Shown: piece after piece, positions 51,495 through 61,900 of the stretch
Layout: each line of letters begins with the position of its first letter
How positions within the stretch are numbered: the stretch's first letter is position 1
Assembly (NCBI RefSeq): GCF_011761185.1
Contig: NZ_JAAOYM010000002.1
Span: forward strand, 62,001 to 126,000
Source of the DNA: Saccharomonospora amisosensis
GTDB taxonomy: Bacteria > Actinomycetota > Actinomycetes > Mycobacteriales > Pseudonocardiaceae
Reading direction: 5' to 3'
Length of the DNA stretch: 64,000 bases
The notes under the pieces: generated by a model
The model's input: the letters and a program-made list of their open reading frames with translations, nothing else
Database searches by the model: none
What the model was told of the DNA's origin: nothing
Made by a program: the position numbers and the translations under genes

Positions 51495-52669
51495 CGGGCA
51501 CCTCCTCCGCTTGGCGCTGAGGCGTAGACGGCCGGGGCGTGCTGGCCGTCCAACCTGGTCAGTTGAGCACCGGTCCAGCCGACTATACGTTCCGCGTTGG
51601 CACACAGCGCCTGGTAGTGGTCGCGTGCGGCGGCCAGCCGTACCAGGCAGCGAAGCGTGGTGCCGTGGAAGGACGGTTCGATCAGGAACGAGATGCTGAT
51701 CAGCGCCGCCGGCAGTTCCAGCAGTGTGGCGAACAGCCGTACGTTGCGTTCCGGGTCCGGCCATGTCCGTAGCCAGTAGCAGCCGTGTGCCAGGCGTGTG
51801 GAGTGCCAGCAGTCCCAGTCCTCGCGGACCTGGGTGAGCTGGTTCGGCAGCAGGTCGCAGGAGCGGACGAGCGCATCGGTCAGTTCGTCGGCACGCAATG
51901 GCCTCGCCCGCAGGTCGTGCTTGTGCAGCAGCCGCTCGACCCGGTGCGTGAGTTCAGCGAGCACCACGGGGACGTCCACCTGGCTGCTGGGCTGGTCGAT
52001 CACGGACTGGGCGACCGCGTTGGCGTCCAGCCGGACCGCGACCCACATCGCGTTGTCGCGCGCGGCGGTTCTGTGGGAAACGACCTGGATCACCACGCCT
52101 GCCTGTTCCGCTTCGTCGGCGATGGCCGCGAGCGGAGCCAGTGGCACCGGTGGCATCGGTCCGTCCTCGGTCAGGGCGATCTCCAGCACAGCGAACCAGC
52201 CCGCGCCGTCGCTTCCCATACCCAGCTCGCCGTCGCCAGAGTCGTCGATGTCCTCGATAACCAGCTCGGGCGTGAGTTCGCACAGCGCCGCGACCCGCGG
52301 GTCACCCGCCTGCGACCCCGACCTTCCCGCGCGCAGCTTGTAGCGCAGCCACAGTCCGAGGCTTTCGCTCCACCATCGACCGTTTGACCGGCCGAACATC
52401 GCGACGACGGCGAGCAGGCCGAGCGTCCCGCCAAGCAGCATGGCCCACAGTTCCTGGAGTACCACGAAGAAGACGGTGCCGAGGACTACTTCGAGTGCCA
52501 GCAGGCGTACCACACTGACCACGCCGAGCCGCCCTGGTTCCCGTCTCGGCTTGAACCACTGGCCTTGGGTGGTACGGGGACGTTGTTCTGCCGTCTGCGC
52601 GTCGGGCGGGTAGCCGTTCCCGCCGGATCGCGGCGGTCGGGTCGTCATCGAAGGCGAGGCGCTAACCAC
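51491..52669 (-). CDS. eccE: Type VII secretion protein EccE
   Basis: A 392-aa membrane component of the ESX complex. After a hydrophilic start, two adjacent transmembrane helices (VVRLLALEVVLGTVFFVVLQ and MLLGGTLGLLAVVAMF) lead to a cytosolic or periplasmic domain typical of EccE (YDWCW-like motif region here DWDCWHSTRLAHGCYWLRTW). GTG at 52669 or ATG at 52648 may start it; neither has a strong site. In mycobacterial ESX systems EccE lies at the outer rim of the membrane complex and stabilises it. It is divergent from the VWA gene across 293 bases that presumably hold both promoters. Confidence 0.82.
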   Translation of the reverse strand: MVSASPSMTTRPPRSGGNGYPPDAQTAEQRPRTTQGQWFKPRREPGRLGVVSVVRLLALEVVLGTVFFVVLQELWAMLLGGTLGLLAVVAMFGRSNGRWWSESLGLWLRYKLRAGRSGSQAGDPRVAALCELTPELVIEDIDDSGDGELGMGSDGAGWFAVLEIALTEDGPMPPVPLAPLAAIADEAEQAGVVIQVVSHRTAARDNAMWVAVRLDANAVAQSVIDQPSSQVDVPVVLAELTHRVERLLHKHDLRARPLRADELTDALVRSCDLLPNQLTQVREDWDCWHSTRLAHGCYWLRTWPDPERNVRLFATLLELPAALISISFLIEPSFHGTTLRCLVRLAAARDHYQALCANAERIVGWTGAQLTRLDGQHAPAVYASAPSGGGAR

Positions 52670-52962
52670 GTGCCAACGATAGCTCCGAGTGTCCGCGTGG
52701 CTGGTGTCAAAACCGCACCTCTTTGATCAAGTCCTGTTTTGCCCGTACTAGTTCGCTTCTTGCCGAATGTCGAGCCGCGCCACCAGTGCCTCACCCCTGC
52801 CACGGCATGGGGCGGTTGTCGGCGGGATCGCAGCCGCTTGCGCCAGTCTGCACGCTGTGACTTCTCCGGACCAGACTTCGCGTGTGGGAACCGTATGACC
52901 AATGTGACCATCCAAAGCCGAGTCGCCAGCGAAGGACGATCGGGGATGGAGTGGGTCGGACG

Positions 52963-54903
52963 GTGAAGCTGAACAGATCGGCGGGCGTACTGGTGTCGGC
53001 CCTGTTGTTGTGCTCGCTCGGGACACCGGTTGCCCTCGGGCAGCCGGCAGAGCCGGGTTCGCGGTACGCGCCCACGATGCTCGTGCTCGACGCGTCGGGC
53101 TCGATGGCCGAGGCTGACGCGGCTGGGGTTGTGAAGATGGACGCGGCCAAGCAAGCCGTGCATGCGGTGGTGGATGCGGCACCGGCCGGTTCCCGGGTTG
53201 GGCTCGCCGTATACGGCACGGCCACGGGCAACTCCGAAGCCGAGCGCACCAAGGGGTGCCAGGACGTGCTCGTCCTGCGTGAGCCGGAACCGATCGACAA
53301 GTCGGTGATGGCCGATGCGGTGGACGGGTTGACGCCACGCGGGTACACGCCGATCGGCAAGGCCCTGCGGGTGGCCGCCGAGCGATTGCCCGAGCAGGGG
53401 CCGCGCGCGATCGTGTTGGTCTCCGATGGGGAGGACACCTGCGCACCGCCGCAGCCCTGCGAAGTCGTCAAGGAACTGACCGCTGAAGGCATCGACCTGG
53501 TCGTGCACACGGTTGGGTTCGCCGTGGAACAGCAGGCTCGCTCCCAGTTGACGTGTGTGGCGCACACCACAGGTGGAACCTATACCGACGCTCCGGACGC
53601 GAGGACGTTGGAAGAGGTCCTGCCGAGGGTGACGGCGACCGCGCTTCGCAACTACGAGCCCGCGGGCGTGCCCATAGCGGGCTCGCACGCGTACGACTCC
53701 GCGCCGGTGGCAGGGCCAGGCCAGTACCTCGACACGATCGGGCAGCGGGAACGGCGGTTCTACGCGGTGGACGTGCCGGAAGGTGCCACGGCCTACTTCA
53801 GTGCCACGGTGTCGTTTCCCCGGCTGCGGGGCATCTCGGTGACCGAGGACTTCAGCTCGTTGCGGCTTCGCACCTACGGCACCGACGGCGAGGACTGTTA
53901 CGAGTTCGAGACCGAGCAGGCGACCCGGTCAAGCGACGGTGTCGCCCTGACGGTGGCGACGACGTGGCGGGGTGCCGCCGAACCGGAGACCGGAAGCGAG
54001 CGGGGCGATCGCTGCAAGGGCGGTGGGCGTTATTACTTCGCCGTCGAGTGGTCCCGGGTGGCCTCGGGTGTCCCCGAGCGCCTGCCAATGGAACTGCTCG
54101 TCGGCGTGGAGCCCGCGGCGGCCGACACCGGTCCCACCGCGGTGCGACCGAAGGTGGAGTTCGTCGAGCCTTCCGGTCGCAGCGTTCCGGTGACCGGAGG
54201 TGGCTCGTTCAACGTCGCTGGTGTCCTAGCCGGGTCAGGAAGTTACACCGACACGGTGCAACGTGGCGAGTTCCTGTTCTACCGCGTCAAGCTCGACTGG
54301 GGGCAGGGCCTGGCCTACCGGGTGCGGTTCGGGCAGACACCGGGCCGGGGCTTGCCGAACCTGTCCAACATCTCCACGACGCTGTACGCACCGTCGCGCG
54401 AGCAGATCGACTGGGACGGCACCGCCTACACCGGCTCTGCCAACGCGCTGCCGACGCATGATCCTTCGATCGCCACGGTCCCTGTGCGGTACAACAACCG
54501 CACCGCCGACACGCGCAGCGCGCGCAGCCAGAGCGTCGCGGGTTGGTACTACATCGCGGTCAAGGTCAGCCCACCGCACGAGGACGACGGCACCGCGCAT
54601 CCGGTGCCTGTCCACATCGAGCTGACAGTCGGCGGCGATCCGGAGCAAGGGCCCCGCTACAAATCAGACTCGCCGGACTCGGGTGGCGTCGGCCCGTTCG
54701 GCCACGGCGGCACACGGCTCGGCGGTGACGCCGGCAAGGCACGAGCTGGTGTGCTGACCAGCAGCCCGGCTCAGACTTCACCGTCGATGCTGGGTTGGGT
54801 CGTCGCAGGCGGGCTGGTGGGGGCCGCTGCCGCCGGGGCGGGGCTGTTCTTCCTACTGCGCCGCCGTGGCCGGCCGTCCGTACGCAGACAGCGGCTCCCG
54901 TAG
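52963..54903 (+). CDS. Surface protein with von Willebrand A domain
   Basis: A 646-aa exported protein: signal peptide (to about residue 27), VWA domain 35-215 with the MIDAS motif DASGSM (LVLDASGSMAEADA), then VGLAVYGTA and VLVSDGEDTC, two Cys-rich beta regions, and a C-terminal transmembrane helix (LGWVVAGGLVGAAAAGAGLF) with a basic end. It would be displayed outside and bind a partner through a metal ion. GTG at 52963 gives VKLNRSAGVLVSALLL, a proper signal. It sits between EccE and the secretion substrates and so may be part of the ESX module. Confidence 0.85.
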   Translation: MKLNRSAGVLVSALLLCSLGTPVALGQPAEPGSRYAPTMLVLDASGSMAEADAAGVVKMDAAKQAVHAVVDAAPAGSRVGLAVYGTATGNSEAERTKGCQDVLVLREPEPIDKSVMADAVDGLTPRGYTPIGKALRVAAERLPEQGPRAIVLVSDGEDTCAPPQPCEVVKELTAEGIDLVVHTVGFAVEQQARSQLTCVAHTTGGTYTDAPDARTLEEVLPRVTATALRNYEPAGVPIAGSHAYDSAPVAGPGQYLDTIGQRERRFYAVDVPEGATAYFSATVSFPRLRGISVTEDFSSLRLRTYGTDGEDCYEFETEQATRSSDGVALTVATTWRGAAEPETGSERGDRCKGGGRYYFAVEWSRVASGVPERLPMELLVGVEPAAADTGPTAVRPKVEFVEPSGRSVPVTGGGSFNVAGVLAGSGSYTDTVQRGEFLFYRVKLDWGQGLAYRVRFGQTPGRGLPNLSNISTTLYAPSREQIDWDGTAYTGSANALPTHDPSIATVPVRYNNRTADTRSARSQSVAGWYYIAVKVSPPHEDDGTAHPVPVHIELTVGGDPEQGPRYKSDSPDSGGVGPFGHGGTRLGGDAGKARAGVLTSSPAQTSPSMLGWVVAGGLVGAAAAGAGLFFLLRRRGRPSVRRQRLP

Positions 54904-55066
54904 TCGAACAGTAGCTTCCCCTCACCTCGCGGTTGTCGAGTGGATGAGCTGCGGGTTTGGGGTAAGGCAGACCACGCGCCGTGCTCTGTCTTCGTCAGCG
55001 AAGTCGGAAAGACTCAATCAAAGTGTGAACGTGGCAGGAGGGGGAGTACGGGATGAGCGAATACTC

Positions 55067-55363
55067 ATGGTCAAGAAGCGAGACTGTTGCGACGTCTGCG
55101 GCGGAGCCGATGGCTGGGTTCTGGACACCGTTGTCGACCACGATTCCGGCCTGATCACTTCCGCCGAACGACCTTGCCAGGCGTGCGCGCAGCGCAGGTC
55201 GCAGGAGCTGGCGGTACCGCAGTTGGGCAGGCCGCGGACGCATTCCGCGAAACAGCGCGGCAGGAGCCGACGCAGGCTGTCGAAGCTCGCCGCCGGGTTG
55301 CAGCGCAGGCGTACTGACTCCGCCACGCCGGTCGCGAAGGACCACAAGCGACACGCGGCGTAA
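55067..55363 (+). CDS. Small protein with two CxxC pairs (zinc-ribbon-like), 98 aa
   Basis: Unknown. MVKKRDCCDVCGGADGWVLD and RPCQACAQRRSQEL provide two CxxC pairs 32 residues apart that fit a single zinc site. The C-terminal half is Arg/Lys-rich (RGRSRRRLSKLAAGLQRRR) and could bind nucleic acid. The ATG at 55067 is the first in frame next to the domain; its site (GGGATGAGCG) is weak. A second, overlapping frame starting ATG at 55052 with a better site gives only 33 codons. The gene follows the VWA gene in the same direction after 163 bases. Confidence 0.55.
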   Translation: MVKKRDCCDVCGGADGWVLDTVVDHDSGLITSAERPCQACAQRRSQELAVPQLGRPRTHSAKQRGRSRRRLSKLAAGLQRRRTDSATPVAKDHKRHAA

Positions 55364-55455
55364 CGAACGACGAGAAACCTACCCGCGGCTTGCCTTCGGA
55401 TCGCTGCCGCTGCGGTGATGCCTCAGGTGCGCGCCAGTTCTAGAAGACTGCTCCT

Positions 55456-55499
55456 GGTAGCTGCCCGCCCGCCCCTCGGTAGGCGGGCGGGCAGCTACC
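55456..55499. terminator. Bidirectional terminator, 18-bp stem
   Basis: An 18-bp perfect stem (55456-55473 with 55482-55499) with an 8-base loop. It follows the CxxC gene on one strand and overlaps the stop of a short leftward frame on the other. Confidence 0.8.
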
Positions 55500-55707
55500 A
55501 CTTGGCGTGGCACGGAAGCTTTTGGACACTGCCTTTGCGTTCCTTGTGCCAATACGCTGCCCGGCCCTCGAGCCGGGCTTCTTTTGCGTAACAGTCCACT
55601 TCGCGCTGTGGTGACACCCCGTCGGTGCCCACCAACCATTCCTGGCGGCAAGTGAGCAATACCGTTTTGCCCGCACCATCGCCAACTGGCCAACGGTGCG
55701 GGCACAC
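55495..55707 (-). CDS. Doubtful small ORF after the ESX substrate gene
   Basis: About 70 codons from a GTG, with WLVGTDGVSPQREVDCYAKE and AAYWHKERKGSVQKLPCHAK, ending inside the terminator stem. The amino-acid mix is protein-like, but no family is recognised, the start lacks a ribosome site, and two other frames over the same bases are also open. A hairpin (GCCCGCACC at 55669-55677 with GGTGCGGGC at 55695-55703) lies within its start region and may terminate the upstream gene. Together with 55364-55494 this fills the gap between the CxxC gene and the ESX substrate; nothing else seen there. Confidence 0.25.
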   Translation of the reverse strand: MCPHRWPVGDGAGKTVLLTCRQEWLVGTDGVSPQREVDCYAKEARLEGRAAYWHKERKGSVQKLPCHAKW

Positions 55708-55765
55708 CCGAGCGACAGCTACCGAACGAACTCGCTGCCGATAGCCGTCGCTTGTCGACCGTCCG

Positions 55766-57790
55766 TCAGTGCCTGCCCTCGATGGCGGAAACCTGTTCCG
55801 GGCGGTACTTCGATTCCTTCGTGGCCGACGAGACCACCGGCCCACCGGGTGTACGCACCTCCCAGGTCGGCTTCGTCACCGCCGGACCCGTGTGCTCGCC
55901 CTGCACGACGGAGCGAGTCGTCCGGTCCGCGTACGCCTGCGGCCGAGCCTGGCGGTCGTGTTCTTCCGCCGCGGCAGCAGAGGCGCCACGCAGTTCGACG
56001 GGGACGTCGCCGGCAGGCTCCGCGGTTTCGACCCGTACAGGCCCGACCCTGCCCTCGAACACCGGCGAGGTGCCCTCGGCCACGCCCGTCTCGAACTCGG
56101 AGAGCTTTCGGTAGGACTTGCCGCGGCGTTGCGAGGTGCTGGGTGGCCGCACGCCTTCGGTTGACTGTTGCACTCGCGGATTCGCCAGCAGCGGGGGTAC
56201 GGCACCAGGAGTGGTGCGGCTTGTCGCCGCCGCGGCTGCCGCATCGGTGCTGATCGCTTTGCTACGCCTGCGGTTGGCGACACGATTGTCCAGCACGGAC
56301 GGTGTGGCGGGTGGCGGGGGGCGGAAGGCTTCTGGAATCTCAGGGTGCTGCACCGGCAGCGTCGGCGCGGCCGGTTCCTTGGCGCGATGCGCGGGTGTGC
56401 TGCCGGGCGGCGGGACGGGTGGAGTGGAACCAGCCAGCCCCGGTGTCGATGATCCGATGATCTTGCCTTGCTGCCGCTGCTGCGGTGGTTTGCCCGGAGG
56501 GGTGGTCGAGGGCGGTGGCGGGATCGTGCCCGGCGGGTAGCCGCCGTTACCCGGCATGGCGGGTATCCCGGGAGCTTGGCCGGGCGCGGCAGGTGGCGTC
56601 GCCGGGGCTCCCGGACCGCCAGGGGGCAGAACGGGGACTTTGGACGGTGTGCCAGGACCCAGACCCAGGCCGGGGGCGGTGCGCAGCGACCCCGGCGTTC
56701 TGGGCGCACCTGGGCCGAGTACCGGGGCCAACGGCACGCCAAACATGCCAGACCCACCCGCGCCCACTGGCGGCACCTGCGGGGGTGACGGTGGCACCGG
56801 TGCGTTCGGCACCGCTGGAGCGTTCGGTGCCGGGGGCGCCGTCGGTGCGCCCGGTGGTGAGCTCCCACCACCGGGAGTCGCGGGAGTGTCGCCGCTGAAG
56901 GCCGGTGCGTTCTGGGCGAATGTTCCTGGCGCGCCCGGAGCGCCCGGGGCGCCCGGGGCACCCGGGGCTCCGGGAGAGGCCGGAGGGAGCGGACCACCGT
57001 TCGCGCTGGGATGCAACACCGCGTTGAGCGGGTCGAGCATCTTCGCCCGACCCATCTGGAGCTTCTGGATTACCGGCGCGTAGGCGTTCGCGGTCTCGCT
57101 GGCCAGTTCGCGGGCCTTCTGGTTGTACTCGTCTTTCGTCCTGCCCACTTCGGTGAGATTGTCGAGCGTCTTGTAGTACTCGATCATCATCTTGCGCTGG
57201 TCGCCCTTCAGTCCCCTCATGGGGCCCGTGGCCAGGTGGGCTTCCGCGGATTCACCCAGCTCCCGGTGATACTCCGCCCACAGGTCGCGCATCTTGGACT
57301 GTGCGATTGTCATCTCGGCGGACAGGTTGTAAAGCGCCTCGGCGTTGGCCTCCGCCGCCTCACTCCAGACCTGCGCGTATGCCATTGTCTCACCGACCTG
57401 TCGCAGGAAGGCGTCCTTGGCCTCCGGTGACTCCCACTTGGCTTCCAGGTCGAGGGTCTGGTTGTAGAGCTCGTTCTTGACGTAGAACAGCATCGAGGCG
57501 ATGTTCGACCACACACCGGCTCGTTCCAATGTGGTGCCCGGCTGCTCGCCCATGATCTGCATCTTGACCTGGTCGATCGTGATGCCGTCGGCGGCGTCGG
57601 ATTTCGGATCGGGAGTCTCCGGAGGTGGGCCGGACTGGGGCTTCTTGCCGGTCTCTGCCTCTTGCTGCCGTTCCCACTCCGTCGTGTAGTACATGACCGC
57701 TGACGGCACGTACGGGACGTAGCCACCACCGTGCGACAGTTGGCGCAGGTAGGAGATGCCGTAGCCGAAGTAGAGATCGGATTCGCCCAC
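55766..57790 (-). CDS. ESX-linked PPE/WXG-like protein with collagen-like linker
   Basis: A 674-aa protein, no signal peptide. Residues 70-260 form a helical bundle resembling WXG100/PPE proteins: a Trp-Glu-Ser turn at 119-121 (LEAKWESPEAKDAFL), long helices, and YKTLD (206-210), which fits the YxxxD/E export signal of type VII substrates. From 270 to 520 it is Pro/Gly-rich, including a collagen-like GAP triplet run near 273-288 and many PPG/PGAP units. The last 150 residues are charged and disordered with a GxAEGTSPVFEGRVGPVRVE block. It should be secreted by the adjacent EccC. It follows the next gene by six bases. Confidence 0.7.
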   Translation of the reverse strand: MGESDLYFGYGISYLRQLSHGGGYVPYVPSAVMYYTTEWERQQEAETGKKPQSGPPPETPDPKSDAADGITIDQVKMQIMGEQPGTTLERAGVWSNIASMLFYVKNELYNQTLDLEAKWESPEAKDAFLRQVGETMAYAQVWSEAAEANAEALYNLSAEMTIAQSKMRDLWAEYHRELGESAEAHLATGPMRGLKGDQRKMMIEYYKTLDNLTEVGRTKDEYNQKARELASETANAYAPVIQKLQMGRAKMLDPLNAVLHPSANGGPLPPASPGAPGAPGAPGAPGAPGTFAQNAPAFSGDTPATPGGGSSPPGAPTAPPAPNAPAVPNAPVPPSPPQVPPVGAGGSGMFGVPLAPVLGPGAPRTPGSLRTAPGLGLGPGTPSKVPVLPPGGPGAPATPPAAPGQAPGIPAMPGNGGYPPGTIPPPPSTTPPGKPPQQRQQGKIIGSSTPGLAGSTPPVPPPGSTPAHRAKEPAAPTLPVQHPEIPEAFRPPPPATPSVLDNRVANRRRSKAISTDAAAAAATSRTTPGAVPPLLANPRVQQSTEGVRPPSTSQRRGKSYRKLSEFETGVAEGTSPVFEGRVGPVRVETAEPAGDVPVELRGASAAAAEEHDRQARPQAYADRTTRSVVQGEHTGPAVTKPTWEVRTPGGPVVSSATKESKYRPEQVSAIEGRH

Positions 57791-57796
57791 GGTGGC

Positions 57797-58813
57797 TCAC
57801 AGCCCCGTGCGCATGGTGGCGCGCTGCAACGCGTCGTCGGTCTGCCGCATCCAGTCGTCGGTCGTCACCGCGGGCGGTTGCCGGGGGATGTAGCGCTCGT
57901 CGGTGCGCTCCGTCGTCACCTTGCCGTCCTCGTCCTTCTTCTCCGTGAGGGTGTAGTACTCACGGCTTTCGGTGCCGTCCTCGTGTTTCGTGGTCACGAT
58001 GTGGCGGGTCGTGGTGGTCTCGTTGCCGTTGGCGTCCACGGCCGTGGTCGTCACCTGCGAGTGAGTCGTGCCGCCCCTGATTACTTCCGTTGACTCCTTG
58101 GTGGTGGTGCTGACCTTCTCGCCTTCGTCGTCGTAGCTGGTGGTCACCGAGTCGCCGTTGAGATCCGTCGTGACCTCGTAGACGGTGTTGCCCTTCTTGT
58201 CGTAGCCCACCTCAGTTGTGCCACCAGGATGGTGCGTGACCTTCCGCGTTCCCCCGCTGGCCGTCCGGTACTCGTAGATCGTCACCGGGCCGTAGCTCTT
58301 CGTCGAGATGAGCACGTCGTCGTTCGGGTTGATGTCAGCCGCGCCGCTTTCCGACATCGCTTGCTCGATGGTCTTGCCTTCGGCGAGATACTGCGGAAGG
58401 TTCGCGGGTTTGTCGGCCCCCGGCACCGCGAAGGCCCAGTTCACCGCGTCCAGCGTCGCACCGCTGGCGTTGTCGGTGTTCTCGTACAGGTCGGCGAGGA
58501 TGTGCGCGCACGAGGGGATGGCCGTCAGGTTCTGCCGCAGGTCCTGGATGAACGCCACTATCTCGCTCGCGTTGCGCGAGGTGAGCTGGTCGCAGTAGGA
58601 GCCTTCCGGGAAGCCGCCCGTGCTCAGTGAGACGTCCTTGCCGCCACCGTTCACGAGCATAACCGGGCCCATCATGTCGTCCTGCAGGTTGGTCCCGATC
58701 GCCGCGACATTGGTGGCATAACCCCGAAACGTGCTGGAATCCGCGTCGATCACGGCGTTGCCATCGTAGGTCCATGCCGCCGCGACAGGTCCCGAGTAGG
58801 GTGGCTCCCCCAT
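57797..58813 (-). CDS. ESX-linked protein with YD-like beta repeats
   Basis: A 338-aa protein without signal peptide. The N-terminal 130 residues are helical with two Cys (74, 102) and the candidate type VII signal YENTD (110-114). From residue 170 on, short beta hairpins repeat about every 20 residues (VGYDKKGNTVYEVTTDLNGD, TTSYDDEGEKVSTT, NGNETTTTRHIVTTKHEDGT), recalling YD/RHS repeats of secreted toxins but without a recognised toxin end. ATG at 58813 follows GGAGGAAG. It lies between eccC and the PPE/WXG-like gene in one operon, so export or assembly with that protein is likely. Confidence 0.65.
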   Translation of the reverse strand: MGEPPYSGPVAAAWTYDGNAVIDADSSTFRGYATNVAAIGTNLQDDMMGPVMLVNGGGKDVSLSTGGFPEGSYCDQLTSRNASEIVAFIQDLRQNLTAIPSCAHILADLYENTDNASGATLDAVNWAFAVPGADKPANLPQYLAEGKTIEQAMSESGAADINPNDDVLISTKSYGPVTIYEYRTASGGTRKVTHHPGGTTEVGYDKKGNTVYEVTTDLNGDSVTTSYDDEGEKVSTTTKESTEVIRGGTTHSQVTTTAVDANGNETTTTRHIVTTKHEDGTESREYYTLTEKKDEDGKVTTERTDERYIPRQPPAVTTDDWMRQTDDALQRATMRTGL

Positions 58814-58961
58814 GGCTTCCTCCGTCTGCACTGTGGACGTGTTCGACTGGACAGTTCGAGTGGACAGTTCGATGGACCAAGCCCCGGAAGGCAGCGGCGA
58901 CGCTGCCCGCGTCATCCAGCTAACCACCACGGGTCAACCCCCCGGCTTGGTCGAACCTGCT

Positions 58962-61900
58962 TCACTCCTGTTGAGGTAGATGCGCGAACTGCACGAGCAG
59001 TTCCCCCTGGGAACGGGTAATGAGCCAGCCCCGGCCCGTCGGGAGCGGTCCCGGCCTCCGGTTGCCGATGAGCGGCCCCTCCTCACGGTTGCCGGACATC
59101 AGGATTCCCGGTGAGGCCAGATCGCGGATGCGCGAGACCACCGGATCGAACAACGCGCGGCCCGCGCCACCTGAGCGCCGGGTCACCACAAGGTGCAGGC
59201 CGATGTCGCGGCCTTGCGTCATGAACTCAAGCAGCGGTGCCAGCGGGTTGCTGTGCGAGTTCGGGGCCACCAGGTCGAGGTCGTCGACGAGGATGAACAG
59301 TTCCGGGCCACTCCACCAACTGCGGTTACGCAGTTGCTCGGGAGTGATGTCGCCTCCTGGCAGGCGTTTGGTCATCGCGTCGATCGTGACGTGGACCATC
59401 TCCTGCACGGTTTTCGTCGCCGTCGCGTATCCGATGAGGTACTCGTCGGGAATCAGCCCCAGCAGGCTGCGCCGGAAATCCACGACCGCGATCTGGGCCT
59501 GCTCCGGCGTGTAGCGCCCCATGATGCCGGTGGCGAGCGCGCGCAGGAAGTTGCTCTTGCCCGACTCCACATCGCCGAACAGCAGCAGATGAGGTTCCGC
59601 CTCGAAGTCGAGGTAGACGGGCTGCAGGTCGGTTTCGGCGATGCCGACCGGGATACCGGGGCCCTCGTCGGCGGGAGGAAGCTCGGAGTACGGCAGGTCG
59701 GTCGGCAGCAGCCGCACGCGTTGCGCGGCAGGACCGGTCCATCCGGCGTTGATCGAGTCGATCAACTGCTTGATGCCTTCCGAGAGCTCGGCATCGGTGC
59801 AGCGGCCGTCCACTCGCGGCACGCCGGCCAGGAACTGCGCGCCGTCCGGCGAAAGACCCCTGCCGGGTGCCTGCTCCGGCACGGCCGCCGCCTGCCGCCT
59901 GCCGAACACCGAGTCCACCGGATCACCGAGCCGCAGCTCCAGCTTGCTGCCGAACATGTCTCGCACGTTCATGCGCAGGTCCATCCACCGGTTCGCGGCC
60001 GCTATGACGTGCACGCCGAAGCCGAGGCCGCGGTTGACCAGTTCGGTGACGGTTGGCTCCAGTTGCTCGTACTCGGTACGCAGCGTGGCCCAACCGTCCA
60101 CGACGAGGAACACGTCGCCGAAGTTGTCCTCCGGAAACTTGCCCTCCCGCAGCAGCTTGCGGTAGGTGGCCATGCTGTCGATTCCGTGCTCGGAGAACCG
60201 TTGCTCGCGTTCCAGCAGCAGGTTGTACGCCTCGGCGACGCTGCGCCGCACCTCGGTGGTGTCGCGCCGGGTCGAAACGCCACTGACATGGGCAAGTCCC
60301 CGCATCGAGGCCAGCCCGCCGCCACCGAAATCCAGGCAGAAGAACTGCACCTCGGCCGGGGTGTGGGTGAGCGCGAGGCTGCCCATGATCGTGCGGATCA
60401 CCGTGCTCTTGCCGCTGTGCGGACCGCCGACGACGACCAGGTTCCCGCCCGCGCCGGACAGCTCAAGCCAGCACACGTCCCTACGCTGTTCGGCAGGCCG
60501 GTCGATGACACCCGCGGCCGCGGTCAGCGCCCCCCACAGGTTCGGGTCCTCGGTCGTCAGGCCGCGCTCGGAATCGGTCCGCAGCGCCGTCAGCAGTTGG
60601 TCCAGGGTCGGCGGCTCGGCCAGCGGGGGCAGCCACACCTGGTGTGCGGGCCTGCCGTTGCCCTCCATCCGCTCCACCAGCACGTCGAGCAGGGTCTCGC
60701 CAGCCTCGGCTTCGTCGTCGCGGCTCTGGGTCGGTTCGAGCTGTTCGGTGGTGCGGGGCCGCAGGTAGCGCGTCGAGTACTCCTGTACCGGGTCGATGTG
60801 CCTGCCCTGGTCGTCGGTGCGTACCGCGCTGGCGCCGCGCCGGTGGACGCCGGACACGTACGCCGCCCGGAACCTGACGAGATCCTCGGTTCCCGCGCGC
60901 AGAAAGCCGTTACCGGGCGCGCGGGGCAACTGGAAGGCGTCGGGGGCGCCGATCGCGGCCCTGCTCTCCATGGCGGAGAACGTCCGCAAACCGATCCGGT
61001 ACGACAGGTGTGAATCCAGGCCGCGGAGCCTGCCCTCCTCCAGCCGTTGCGACGCCAGCAGCAGATGCACGCCCAGTGAGCGGCCCACCCGCCCGATCTG
61101 GACGAACATGTCGATGAAGTCGGGCCGAGCGGTGAGCAGTTCGGAGAACTCGTCAACGATCACCAGTAGCGCGGGTAGCGGTTCCAGCGGCGCGCCCGCG
61201 GTGCGGGCCTTTTCGTAGTCACGTTGGGAGCCGTAGTTGCCCGCCTTTCGCAACAGTTCCTGGCGACGCAGCAGCTCACCCTGGATGGCGTCGAGCATGC
61301 GGTCCACCAGGTGCAGCTCGTCGGCAAGGTTGGTGATCACCGCGCTGGTGTGCGGGATCCGGTCGAGCTTGGTGAAGGTGGCGCCGCCCTTGAAGTCCAC
61401 CAGCACGAAGTTGAGGATCTCCGAGTCGTGCCTGATGGCGAGTGCCAGCACCAGGGTGCGCAGCAGCTCCGACTTTCCGGAACCGGTCGCGCCGACGAGC
61501 AGGCCGTGTGGCCCCATGCCGTCCTGTGCCGACTCCTTCAGGTCGAGTTCCATCGGCCTGCCGTCGGCGGTCACCCCGATCGGCACCCGCAACCGGTCCC
61601 GATTCGACCGCCTCGCCCAGCTTTCGGAGAGGTCGAACTCGTACGGGTCGCCGAGTCCGAGCAGGTCGGTCAGCTCCAGCGAAGTGGCCAGCGGTTGTTC
61701 CGCGGTGGTGGCCGAGGACAGCCGCAGCGGGGCGAGCGTGCGCGCGAGGCCGAGCATTCCGGCCGGGTCGAGCGAGTCGGCCTTGCCGACGGTGCTCTCT
61801 CCGTCCATCGTCCTGCTCCGCAGGGTCCCGTCGGCGGCGATGTCCAGCACGAGTGTCGTGGCGTCCAGCAGTCTTGGTGGTGTGCCGGACAGGTCGATCA

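Noticed and set aside
55052-55153. 33-codon frame MSEYSWSRSE with a good ribosome site
   Set aside because: It overlaps the CxxC-pair frame, which has a recognisable domain; it may serve as a leader but cannot be supported as a gene.
55440-55685. Second small minus-strand frame (MVRAKRYCSLAARNGWW) in the gap after the ESX substrate
   Set aside because: It begins inside a hairpin and crosses the strong terminator stem; coding evidence is no better than in the competing frame listed at low confidence.
59193-61013. 606-codon plus-strand frame opposite eccC
   Set aside because: Shadow frame; the minus strand carries three Walker A motifs at the same place.
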